DNA from: an uncultured Clostridia bacterium
Lineage (GTDB): Bacteria; Bacillota; Clostridia; Peptostreptococcales; Anaerovoracaceae
DNA length: 8,997 nt
Reading direction: 5' to 3'
Assembly: GCA_946541285.1 (NCBI GenBank)
Contig: CAMNJG010000049.1
Span: 1 to 8,997, forward strand
Numbering within the stretch: the first letter of the stretch is position 1; each line of letters opens with the position of its first letter. Both the position numbers and the translations under genes were made by a program. The notes under the pieces were generated by a model. That model made no database searches and was not told where the DNA came from. It worked only from the letters and a program-made list of their open reading frames with translations. Of this stretch, positions 1-6,431 are shown in pieces.

Positions 1-1395
1 TTACAGATTCAGGATTCCCAGACCCTTCATCAGCAGGATCACCAGCAGGATCGGCGCCGCGAATTTAATCATGAAGACAAACAGCTTTTCCCTGCGGAAA
101 TGTTCGCCGTTCCTTGTCACTTCGTCGATAATCACCTGCGGTTTCAGAACCCATCCGATCAGGATACAGGTCAGGATCGCGATCACCGGCATCAGGATAT
201 TATTGCTCAGATAATCGACGATATCCAGGATCTGCGCAGTCGCTCCGTTCGGCAGTCCCACCTCAAAGTAAAAGACATTGTAGCCGAGGCAGATGATCAC
301 AGACATGATCATAATGACAGGGAAGGACAGCCAGGTCGCTTTCGCCCGTGATGTCTTCGTCAGGTCAATGATACTGGATACCACGGCCTCCAGGATGGAA
401 ATACAACTCGTCAGCGCGGCAAATGCCACCATGATGAAGAACAGCGCGCCGATCACATTTCCGATGCCGCCCATCTGCTGGAATACTTTTGGCATCGCAA
501 CGAACATCAGTCCAGGACCGGCATTGTCCAGACCTTCCTGTCCCATGAAGATGAAAACCGTCGGAATGATCATCAGTCCGGCCAGGATCGCCACGCCGGT
601 GTCGAAGATCTCAATCTGGTTGATGGATTTGACCATATTGTCTTCTTTTTTGAGATAGGAACCATAGGCAATCATGATGCCCATCGCGACACTCAGACTG
701 TAGAACAACTGACCGGTCGCGTCCATGAGCACGATCAGGAACTGGTTCAGAGTTACTCCCGTAAAATTCGGACGGACATAGATTTTCAGTCCATCCAGTC
801 CCGTGCGGACCGTGCCGTCATCTGTCGTATGACTCATCGTTATCGCGAAAATGGAAATTCCAACCACCAGCACAATCAGGATCGGCATCAGAATCGTGGA
901 AATTTTTTCAATCCCCTGATTGACGCCACGGCTGACAAAAAACGCGGTCAGTCCCAGGAAGATCGCGGTAAATACAATCGGCTGCGCGTAGGAAGTAATG
1001 AAGCCGGTAAAATAGGAATCTCCCGCAGCTTCTGCTCCCTGGCCGATGATAAACGCGACCATATACTTTAACACCCATCCGCCGATGATGCCGTAATACG
1101 TAATAATCAGGAACGGGATCAGACAGGAAATAAATCCCAGTCCCCGCCAGCTCTTTTTTAACGCGCCGTATGCCGTAAGCGGACTCTGACGCGTTTTCCG
1201 GCCAATGGCAATCTCGGCTGTCAGCAGCGCGAAACCGAAGGTAATCGCCAGAATAATATATACGACAAGAAACAACCCACCGTGTTTCGCGGCCAGATAC
1301 GGGAACCGCCAGATATTTCCCAGCCCGACGGCGCTTCCGGCCGCGGCCAGTACGAATCCGATGGATCCGCTGAACGTACTTCTTTTTTCAGACAT
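1..1395 (-). CDS. Sodium-dependent (NSS/SNF family) amino-acid transporter
   Basis: A complete 464-residue integral membrane protein of the neurotransmitter:sodium symporter family (LeuT fold). Known members import amino acids or related small molecules coupled to Na+. The family hallmark in TM1 is plain at residues 19-33 (AGSAVGLGNIWRFPY), the unwound helix that binds substrate and Na+. TM6 carries TGQLFYSLSVAMG (227-239). The TM8 segment near 326-336 (AALTSCISILE) has T329/S330, positions that match the second Na+ site of LeuT by motif. Eleven or so hydrophobic segments and the length fit the compact bacterial branch (Tyt1-like) rather than the 12-TM eukaryotic form. The start at 1395 is supported by an AGGAGG ribosome binding site at 1406-1411 with a 10-nt spacer. 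The stop is the first three bases of the window, so any downstream gene or terminator is unseen. The gene is divergent from the NhaC gene. The substrate is unknown. Family assignment is very secure. Confidence 0.95.
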   Translation of the reverse strand: MSEKRSTFSGSIGFVLAAAGSAVGLGNIWRFPYLAAKHGGLFLVVYIILAITFGFALLTAEIAIGRKTRQSPLTAYGALKKSWRGLGFISCLIPFLIITYYGIIGGWVLKYMVAFIIGQGAEAAGDSYFTGFITSYAQPIVFTAIFLGLTAFFVSRGVNQGIEKISTILMPILIVLVVGISIFAITMSHTTDDGTVRTGLDGLKIYVRPNFTGVTLNQFLIVLMDATGQLFYSLSVAMGIMIAYGSYLKKEDNMVKSINQIEIFDTGVAILAGLMIIPTVFIFMGQEGLDNAGPGLMFVAMPKVFQQMGGIGNVIGALFFIMVAFAALTSCISILEAVVSSIIDLTKTSRAKATWLSFPVIMIMSVIICLGYNVFYFEVGLPNGATAQILDIVDYLSNNILMPVIAILTCILIGWVLKPQVIIDEVTRNGEHFRREKLFVFMIKFAAPILLVILLMKGLGILNL

Positions 1396-1405
1396 TCTTT
1401 CCTTT

Positions 1406-1475
1406 CCTCCTGAACTTCAGGAACTGTACTTTTATAACCTGAAGAACCTGCGCAGGTTATTTTCAGACAGTTCCT
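1406..1475 (-). promoter_or_regulatory. Structured leader of the NSS transporter gene with RBS
   Basis: Directly upstream of the transporter start is a nested inverted repeat. The outer arms are 9 bp (1419-1427 with 1467-1475, AGGAACTGT/ACAGTTCCT). The inner arms are 8 bp (1434-1441 with 1453-1460, ATAACCTG/CAGGTTAT). Both share a centre at 1447 and are separated by a symmetric 6x6 gap. Inside lies a 14-bp perfect palindrome AACCTGCGCAGGTT (1445-1458) that competes with the inner arms. A second inverted repeat, CCTGAA-c-TTCAGG (1409-1421), could fold as a short hairpin in the minus-strand mRNA. Its 3' arm covers the first AGG of the Shine-Dalgarno AGGAGG (1406-1411), and its 5' arm shares bases 1419-1421 with the outer long stem, so the two folds exclude each other. 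The pairings are seen in the sequence. That they regulate translation, or serve as an operator instead, is inference. No glycine-riboswitch or T-box signature was recognised. Confidence 0.5.
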
Positions 1476-1682
1476 TAGGAAAAACTGATGCCGTACAGAG
1501 AATGGATATGGATAGGTTCTCCGGCTGACCAGTGTTCCCTGGTTATAAAACAATTGGCGCAAAAACGCCTTATCATCTTATCATAAAAATTCACTGTTCA
1601 TTCTTTTTTTTGGAAATTATTTTCGAATCACGCGAAAAAATATTTTCTGACGGCCACTTTCCAGGTTCTTCAGCAAACATTC

Positions 1683-1884
1683 GTACATTCTGTCATTCTG
1701 AGGAGCGAAGCAGACGATTCCAACCTGCAGACAATTCTAACCTCGCTCCGCTTCGGGGAATCGGTTGCATGACACCTACCAGCGACTCACTTCGTTCGTC
1801 GGATTAGTTGTTCAGGCGACGAAGAATCTTGTAAAGATCCTTCACTCCGCTACGCTCCGTTCAGGATGACAGGACAGAATGTAC
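1683..1884. repeat. Interspersed palindromic (MITE-like) element
   Basis: The element is bounded by a perfect 12-bp inverted repeat, GTACATTCTGTC at 1683-1694 and its complement at 1873-1884. Just inside is the imperfect pair TGTCATTCTGA (1691-1701) and TCAGGATGACA (1861-1871). The right end contains an extra 5-base CTGTC step relative to the left end. Internal palindromes include GAAGAATCTT-gta-AAGATCCTTC (1821-1843, one mismatch), CGATTCC/GGAATCG (1715-1721 with 1757-1763) and several GAGCGAAGC/GCTCCGCTTCG-like blocks. The style (TGTCATTCTGAG..GAGCGAAG ... GAAGAATCTT ... TTCAGGATGACA) resembles small palindromic repeats I recall between genes in many bacterial genomes; no search was run. 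It encodes no transposase, so it would be non-autonomous. No clear target-site duplication is visible. Confidence 0.7.
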
Positions 1885-1961
1885 TACTCACTGTTCATTA
1901 CGAATAGATACGGAAGAACCACTCTCCATGGTCTCAGTACGCAGCTTCGCTCCCCCGATGC

Positions 1962-1990
1962 TTGTCAACCCGCTCCGGTCATGATAAAAT
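1962..1990 (+). promoter_or_regulatory. Sigma-70/sigma-A type promoter for the NhaC gene
   Basis: A -35 box TTGTCA (1962-1967, five of six consensus bases) and a -10 box TAAAAT (1985-1990, five of six) are separated by an optimal 17 bp. TG at 1982-1983 gives an extended -10. Transcription would start near 1996-1998, leaving a leader of about 70 nt before the antiporter start codon. That leader contains a 7-bp inverted repeat GGAAAAC/GTTTTCC (2009-2015 with 2029-2035). The promoter lies downstream of the interspersed repeat and does not use its ends. Confidence 0.75.
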
Positions 1991-2066
1991 ATCGCGGTAA
2001 ATCAACCCGGAAAACACAGAGAAATTCCGTTTTCCAAACCAGAATATCAGTTCAGGAGAGTTTTGT

Positions 2067-3392
2067 ATGAATGAAAAAAAAGGTAATGTCAAAGCCCTGC
2101 TCCCGATCGGCATCTTCCTGGTGCTCTATCTGGGAATGGGCATTCTGTTCGAGTATGTTTTGAAAATCCCGATGGGATTCTACAGCATCCCGATCGTGGT
2201 CTGCTTCCTGGTGGCCCTGCTGGTGGCCTGCCTCCAGAACCGCAGCGTCTCATTTGACGAAAAACTGGTCCTGATGGGCCAGGGCATCGGTGACAAAAAT
2301 ATCGTAATTATGATCCTGATCTTCCTGGCAGCAGGCATTTTTGTCGGTACCGTCGGCCGGAGCAGCGCGGACAGCGTCGCCTGGTTCCTTCTCTCAATCC
2401 TGCCTGCCAAGTTTACAGTAGGTGTCCTGTTCCTGATCAGCTGCTTCGTCTCCCTCGCGATGGGAACCAGTGTCGGCACGATTACGCTGATCACACCGAT
2501 CGCGCTGTCAGTGGCAGAAGCGTCCGGCTATTCCGTCCCGCTCTGTATCGCCACGGTTATGGGCGGCGCCATGTTCGGGGACAACCTGTCCTTTATTTCG
2601 GATACCACCATCGCGGCATGTAACGGCCAGGGCTGCCAGATGCAGGACAAGTTCAAGGCCAATTTCGCGATCGCGCTGCCGGCCGCAATCGTCTCCCTGA
2701 TCATCATCCTCGCACTGTCCATCAGCCAGGATCCGGGACAGGCCAATATCCACGAATACAGTCTGATCCAGATCATTCCGTATCTGCTGGTCCTGATCGG
2801 TGGAATCGTGGGCATCAATGTGTTCGCGGTTCTGCTCATCGGCATCATCTCCGGTTCCGTCATCATGCTGGCGACCGGCGCGACACCGGCGACGGATCTG
2901 CTGAACAATATGGGATCCGGCGCTGCAGGTATGTTTGAAACCGCGATGGTCGCCATCCTGGTTTCCGCGATCTGCGCCCTGATCCGTGCTTACGGCGGCT
3001 TTGACGCCCTGCTGAACGGAATCCGTTCCGTCTTCAAGGGCAAAAAAGGCGGGCAGCTTGGCATGGGACTGCTGGTCGGCGCGATGGATATCGCCACTGC
3101 GAACAATACGGTCGCCATCGTCATGGCCAACCCGATCGCGAAGGAAATGTCCGAAGGTTATGGCATCTCTCCGCGGAAAACCGCTTCCATCCTGGACACC
3201 TTCTCCTGCGTATTCCAGGGCATCATCCCTTACGGCGCGCAGATGCTGGTCGCTCTGTCCGCGGCAGCGGAACTCGGGTACACGGTTTCCGCGTTCCAGG
3301 TCATCCCGTATCTGTTCTATCCTTTCCTGCTGCTGATCAGCTCACTGCTGTTCATCTTTGTCTTCCCGGAAAGGAAAATCGACCAGATGTAA
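2067..3392 (+). CDS. NhaC-family Na+/H+ antiporter
   Basis: A complete 441-residue polytopic membrane protein with about 10-12 hydrophobic segments. Family members (ion transporter superfamily) exchange Na+ for H+, and some relatives carry organic acids or amino acids, so the ion substrate is assigned by family only. The diagnostic motif GDNLSFISDTTIAA is at residues 171-184, and its aspartates are the conserved polar residues in the membrane domain. Other family-like segments are MGTSVGTITLITPIA (132-146), ANNTVAI (345-351) and FQGIIPYGAQ (383-392). Length is normal to slightly short. The start at 2067 has CAGGAG at 2053-2058 with an 8-nt spacer. The gene is monocistronic, driven by the promoter at 1962-1990 and closed by the terminator at 3421-3466. 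It is divergent from the NSS transporter, and together they could balance Na+ entry and exit (inference). Confidence 0.9.
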   Translation: MNEKKGNVKALLPIGIFLVLYLGMGILFEYVLKIPMGFYSIPIVVCFLVALLVACLQNRSVSFDEKLVLMGQGIGDKNIVIMILIFLAAGIFVGTVGRSSADSVAWFLLSILPAKFTVGVLFLISCFVSLAMGTSVGTITLITPIALSVAEASGYSVPLCIATVMGGAMFGDNLSFISDTTIAACNGQGCQMQDKFKANFAIALPAAIVSLIIILALSISQDPGQANIHEYSLIQIIPYLLVLIGGIVGINVFAVLLIGIISGSVIMLATGATPATDLLNNMGSGAAGMFETAMVAILVSAICALIRAYGGFDALLNGIRSVFKGKKGGQLGMGLLVGAMDIATANNTVAIVMANPIAKEMSEGYGISPRKTASILDTFSCVFQGIIPYGAQMLVALSAAAELGYTVSAFQVIPYLFYPFLLLISSLLFIFVFPERKIDQM

Positions 3393-3420
3393 CGCTTCCC
3401 GCAACAGGTCTTATATGCAG

Positions 3421-3466
3421 AAAAACCATCCGGACGAACAGCAGTTCGCGGATGGTTTTTCTTTTT
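3421..3466 (+). terminator. Strong intrinsic terminator of the NhaC gene, probably bidirectional
   Basis: Twelve base pairs are perfect (AAAAACCATCCG at 3421-3432 with CGGATGGTTTTT at 3449-3460). The stem continues after a 2-nt bulge as CGAAC/GTTCG (3435-3439 with 3444-3448), closed by an AGCA tetraloop. A T-rich tract (3456-3466) follows on the plus strand. The A-run at the left base becomes a T-run on the minus strand, so the hairpin could also stop readthrough from the converging phaJ side. It sits 28 nt after the antiporter stop. Confidence 0.92.
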
Positions 3467-3495
3467 ACCCTGTCTCTCTTCCCGATTGTTTCGTT

Positions 3496-3516
3496 AAAAA
3501 CCTGGCAATATCCAGG
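3496..3516 (-). terminator. Short terminator-like hairpin after phaJ
   Basis: On the minus strand a 5-bp stem CCTGG/CCAGG with loop ATATTG (3501-3516) is followed at once by TTTTT (3496-3500). It lies about 28 nt past the phaJ stop. A second inverted repeat nearby, ATTCCAC/GTGGAAT (3519-3525 with 3532-3538), has no adjacent T-run but may add structure. The stem is short, so efficiency is doubtful; the strong hairpin at 3421-3466 would back it up. Confidence 0.5.
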
Positions 3517-3543
3517 ATATTCCACCCGGCTGTGGAATCCGTA

Positions 3544-3975
3544 TTATTCCTCCGGCTTTCTCGGCGCCAGTACCAGGGCAGTACCTTTGATGACCTCTGT
3601 GCCATCCTGATTATAATAGGAGACATCGAAGAGGACCCGTCCCCGTTCTCTTTTCTCCGCGACAGTCAGCTCTACTGTCACCGTATCGCCAGGATAAACA
3701 GGCTTGAGATAGGACACACTTTTTTCAAGGAAAATCGTCCCTTTTCCCGGGTATTTCATACCCAGTACGGTACTGACCAGGCTATCTGCCAGACAACCGT
3801 GAACCACACGGGATTTAAAGAGCGATTTTTCCGCTGCCGGCTGATTGACATGCAGCTCGTTAAAGTCGCCAGTGATTCCCGCAAACAGATAGACATCGCT
3901 TTCACTGATGGTTTTTGAAAAAGAAGCCTTATCGCCAACCTGGATCTCATCATACGTTACAAAATCCGCTGCCAT
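3544..3975 (-). CDS. phaJ: (R)-specific enoyl-CoA hydratase, MaoC-like (PhaJ)
   Basis: A 143-residue single hot-dog-fold hydratase. Family members add water to trans-2-enoyl-CoA to give (R)-3-hydroxyacyl-CoA, the form PHA synthase uses. The hydratase-2 active-site segment is intact: FAGITGDFNELH (31-42) supplies D37, N39 and H42, and VVHG (57-60) follows. The downstream block PGKGTIFL and the PVYPGDTV segment match Aeromonas-type PhaJ as I recall it. Length is close to the 134-residue Aeromonas enzyme. The start at 3975 lies 2 nt after the phaC stop. Its ribosome binding site AAAGGAG (3982-3988) is inside the last codons of phaC, with a 6-nt spacer, which implies translational coupling. It is the last gene of phaE-phaC-phaJ. 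Chain-length preference cannot be read. In an anaerobe with a butyrate pathway, crotonyl-CoA would be a natural substrate (inference). A generic MaoC dehydratase is the alternative, but the operon context favours PhaJ. Confidence 0.88.
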   Translation of the reverse strand: MAADFVTYDEIQVGDKASFSKTISESDVYLFAGITGDFNELHVNQPAAEKSLFKSRVVHGCLADSLVSTVLGMKYPGKGTIFLEKSVSYLKPVYPGDTVTVELTVAEKRERGRVLFDVSYYNQDGTEVIKGTALVLAPRKPEE

Positions 3976-3977
3976 GG

Positions 3978-5048
3978 TTAACTCCTTTCGACAATCCAGT
4001 CCCCGATAATCGGAGCGATCTCGTTTTTGCTGTTCGGGCTGATATAGATCCCGACATGTCCGACATCAAACATATGGAAATCCTTATCCGTACTGCTGAC
4101 CGCCTCAAGCAGCGGCTTTGTGGAAGAAGGAGGCACCAGGTGGTCATATTTCGCGCAGATGACCAGAAGCGGGCAGGTGATATTTTCCAGCTTTACTTCT
4201 TTTCCGCCGATCACCAGTTCTCCTTTCATCAGTTTGTTATCGACATACAGATCGTTGACAAACTCACGCAGCAGCTCTCCTGTCTGGTCAGGGCTGTCAA
4301 AAATCCAGTTTTCCGTACGCAGGAAATTCTGCAGGTACTCCGGATCGGACATTCCGGCACCGAATCCCACATACTTGTCAATCAGCAGTTCGAACGGTTT
4401 CAGCAGGACAAAAGTCGTGTTCATCAGATCCGCCGGAACGTTCCCATAGGCGTCTACCATCTTGTCGATGGAATAATACCGGCTCCATTTAAACAGGAGT
4501 CCGTCCTCAATGCTGAAATCAATCGGTGTGACCATGGAGACAAAGTTTTTGATTTTATCCTGATGGATCGCTGTATAAATCGCGCTGAACGTACCTCCCT
4601 GGCAGACCCCGAGCAGTGTGATCTGTTCTTTGCCGGAGGCTTTCCGGATATATTCAACGCAGTCGTCCATATACCATTCAATCACATCCTCCAGCGTGAT
4701 ATACATATCTTCTTTGGCCGGGTAGCCCCAGTCGATAATATAGGTATCAATTCCCTTTTCAAGGAACGCCTTGATCACCGAACGGTCCGGCTGAAGGTCC
4801 ATCATATACTGTTTATTGACCATCGCATAAGTAATCAGCATCGGCGTCTCCTGAAGAGCTGATTCCTCAACAAGAGGCGTATAGCGGTACAGAGTCATCT
4901 TTCCGATGGTCAGAACCGGCGTCTTTTCCAGTTCACCGGATTTAATCTGATCGGCGCGGACATTGATCAGATTTTCGATTCCCTTCACGACACCATTCAT
5001 ATATTTTACTGCGTATTCCGCAGAACCCTGATAATCAAACATCTGCAT
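3978..5048 (-). CDS. phaC: Class III polyhydroxyalkanoate synthase, catalytic subunit PhaC
   Basis: A 356-residue alpha/beta-hydrolase-fold protein that polymerises (R)-3-hydroxyacyl-CoA into PHA, working as a complex with PhaE at the granule surface. The lipase-like box is GVCQGG (147-152), with nucleophile C149 replacing the usual serine. The other triad members are D302 (in CAKYDHLVPP) and H331 (in DVGHVGIY). These are the same residue numbers known for the class III enzyme of Allochromatium vinosum, which supports both identity and start codon. Length (~355) is that of class III; class I/II enzymes are ~560-600 residues. The IDWGYP segment (105-110) is also typical. The start at 5048 (MQM...) is preceded by AGGAAAGGGG at 5061-5070, a slightly long 12-nt spacing; the in-frame ATG at 5042 would be farther still. 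The gene begins 22 nt after the phaE stop and is coupled to phaJ downstream. Confidence 0.96.
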   Translation of the reverse strand: MQMFDYQGSAEYAVKYMNGVVKGIENLINVRADQIKSGELEKTPVLTIGKMTLYRYTPLVEESALQETPMLITYAMVNKQYMMDLQPDRSVIKAFLEKGIDTYIIDWGYPAKEDMYITLEDVIEWYMDDCVEYIRKASGKEQITLLGVCQGGTFSAIYTAIHQDKIKNFVSMVTPIDFSIEDGLLFKWSRYYSIDKMVDAYGNVPADLMNTTFVLLKPFELLIDKYVGFGAGMSDPEYLQNFLRTENWIFDSPDQTGELLREFVNDLYVDNKLMKGELVIGGKEVKLENITCPLLVICAKYDHLVPPSSTKPLLEAVSSTDKDFHMFDVGHVGIYISPNSKNEIAPIIGDWIVERS

Positions 5049-5070
5049 GATCTAATCTCGCCCCTTTCCT

Positions 5071-6252
5071 CTATTTCAGCGCGTCCAGTTCTTCACGAAG
5101 CGCCTCGATCTCTTTTTTCAGTGACCGGACCTCTTTACGCAGGTCATAGACCGTCTTATAGACACTCTTCATCTCAGAGTCTGTCGGAACCGGGAAGGCC
5201 GAAAGTAATTTTTCCAGGAATTCATCCCAGTTCTTTTTAAAATCATACGCGTTGTCCGCGTAGCCTCCCAGGAAGGTCGCGAACTCATCCGTAAAATAGA
5301 ACTGATTGATCGCGCTGGAATTGGCCCGGATCCACATATCATAGTAGTCCTTGAAGGTCAGCGGCTTATCCGAGTCCGTCATTTTTTCCTGCAAATCCTT
5401 CCAGAGATTCTGGTTCGCTTCCTGCAGCTGCTTCTGTACATTGACAGTCATCTGGAAATAGCTCATCATCATCCGGACATAGGAATCCAGCAGATGGAAA
5501 TTCATCGCTGCCTGATCCTTGGCCATCCCAACGCCATGCATATTGAGCAGTTTTCCATAAGATTCCTGATATGCTTCAGAAAGGAGATCCATATACCTGG
5601 AATAACTGTCCCCATCACCGGACGCCGCGCTCTGGATGCAGCTCAGGAAATCGTCCTGACGACTGATCCACGGAGCAGCAAAATCCTGGAAGAAACCACC
5701 AACCGTATTATTCAGATCCGAAAAAGACTCCCAGAGCGAAAAAACATCTTCCGTCATGACAGGCTTCAGTATATTTTCGGCAAGCTCACGAATCAGCGCG
5801 CCGGACTGGTCCGCGTACTTCGCAGCCGCAGCCGCCGGATCGTTCATCAGGTCCGGCCAGGATCTGATCATATCCTGCCAGAGCTGGAACAGTTTCGTGT
5901 AAACAGACATCGATCCCAGGAAATGTTCCATCGTTGAAGAAAAGCTTTCAAAAGGCATCCCCTGAAATCCCTCAGGAAGCGTAAACCCATTGCCACTCTC
6001 AAACAGTTTTTTCCACTGGTCCCAGCTTTCCTGATAGGATTTCCAGAGAAACTCATTGACTTCGCCCGCATTTTTCATCATATCTTCTGTGGCTTTCGTG
6101 AATATGCCATATGCCGAACTCACCTCTTCTTCACCTTCCGGTTTCCTCTGGAAGAAATCCGTCGTATTCTTTACTGCCTGAAGATACTGATCCATCATCG
6201 ATTTTTGAAATTTCAATCCCTGTTCATACATGTCTCTGTTAAAAAAATCCAT
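5071..6252 (-). CDS. phaE: Class III PHA synthase accessory subunit PhaE
   Basis: A 393-residue, largely helical, acidic protein rich in aromatic residues, without a signal peptide or membrane segment. PhaE is the non-catalytic partner that activates class III PhaC and sits with it on PHA granules. The best recognition feature is the C-terminus: a FPVPTDSEM segment followed by SVYKTVYDLRKEVRSL and a Lys/Glu/Leu heptad coiled coil to the end (about 359-393). This is the conserved PhaE tail. The N-terminal two thirds contains repeated W/F-rich amphipathic helices (for example around 69-84 and 110-132) and is poorly conserved in the family. It is somewhat longer than the Allochromatium protein (~357). 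The start at 6252 has AAAGGAG at 6260-6266 with a 7-nt spacer. It is the first gene of phaE-phaC-phaJ; phaC follows after 22 nt. Its place directly before phaC makes the assignment strong despite low family conservation. Confidence 0.9.
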   Translation of the reverse strand: MDFFNRDMYEQGLKFQKSMMDQYLQAVKNTTDFFQRKPEGEEEVSSAYGIFTKATEDMMKNAGEVNEFLWKSYQESWDQWKKLFESGNGFTLPEGFQGMPFESFSSTMEHFLGSMSVYTKLFQLWQDMIRSWPDLMNDPAAAAAKYADQSGALIRELAENILKPVMTEDVFSLWESFSDLNNTVGGFFQDFAAPWISRQDDFLSCIQSAASGDGDSYSRYMDLLSEAYQESYGKLLNMHGVGMAKDQAAMNFHLLDSYVRMMMSYFQMTVNVQKQLQEANQNLWKDLQEKMTDSDKPLTFKDYYDMWIRANSSAINQFYFTDEFATFLGGYADNAYDFKKNWDEFLEKLLSAFPVPTDSEMKSVYKTVYDLRKEVRSLKKEIEALREELDALK

Positions 6253-6368
6253 AATGAAACTCCTTTGTCATCGCATAAACGAACAATGAGGGAAACGCTG
6301 ATCTCATTCTATTGTCAGGTGAGCAGTGTTTCCTGAGAATTTAATGCCCGGTCACTGTCAGAATCCTG

Positions 6369-6416
6369 AAAAAACATACCCGCCCGCCTGATGAAACAGG
6401 ATCATCATTCGGACGG
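6369..6416 (-). terminator. Probable intrinsic terminator downstream of sbcC
   Basis: Read on the minus strand, CCGTCCG (6410-6416) pairs with CGGGCGG (6380-6386) with one G-U pair. Across a symmetric 3x3 internal loop, GATGA pairs with TCATC. Five nucleotides after the stem comes TTTTTT (6369-6374). It lies about 140 nt past the sbcC stop and 116 nt before the phaE start, so it would separate the two transcription units. The gap between stem and T-run is longer than ideal. It could instead attenuate a transcript that starts inside the intergenic region. Confidence 0.55.
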
Positions 6417-6431
6417 AAATCATTTCAGTTG

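Larger units (their letters stand above)
1396..2066. other. Divergent intergenic region, 671 bp
   Basis: This noncoding stretch lies between the divergent NSS and NhaC genes. From left to right it holds the NSS ribosome binding site and nested dyad (1406-1475), an AT-rich segment around 1570-1660 with no recognisable gene, an interspersed inverted-repeat element (1683-1884), the NhaC promoter (1962-1990), a 7-bp leader hairpin (2009-2035), and the NhaC ribosome binding site (2053-2058). Two minor hairpins, ACCAG/CTGGT at 1528-1543 and GGCG/CGCC near 1556-1568, have no adjacent T-run. I did not find a convincing sigma-70 promoter for the minus-strand NSS gene. Short open frames here have no family resemblance and lie across the repeat. 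Confidence 0.7.

Noticed and set aside
1396..1682. Sigma-70 promoter for the minus-strand NSS gene
   Set aside because: Several -10-like hexamers (TATAAA, TATAAC, TATGAT) exist, but none has a convincing -35 at 16-18 bp.
1683..1884. CRISPR array or tRNA-like structure in the repeat region
   Set aside because: There is no regular repeat-spacer pattern and no cloverleaf with conserved T-loop bases; inverted repeats explain the structure better.
1532..2070. Small plus-strand open frames at 1532-1807 and 1879-2070 in the intergenic region
   Set aside because: They run through the palindromic repeat and the antiporter promoter, lack good ribosome binding sites and show no protein family features.
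3358..4862. Two long plus-strand open frames (186 and 315 codons) lying end to end opposite phaJ and phaC
   Set aside because: They are antisense to well-supported genes and their codons mirror the codon bias of the real strand. The products have no recognisable domain, the second begins with a TTG that has no ribosome binding site, and the first overlaps the antiporter 3' end and its terminator.
6306..6334. phaE promoter with -10 TAGAAT and a 17-bp spacer
   Set aside because: The -35 hexamer matches consensus at only three positions, so it is not better than chance in AT-rich intergenic DNA.
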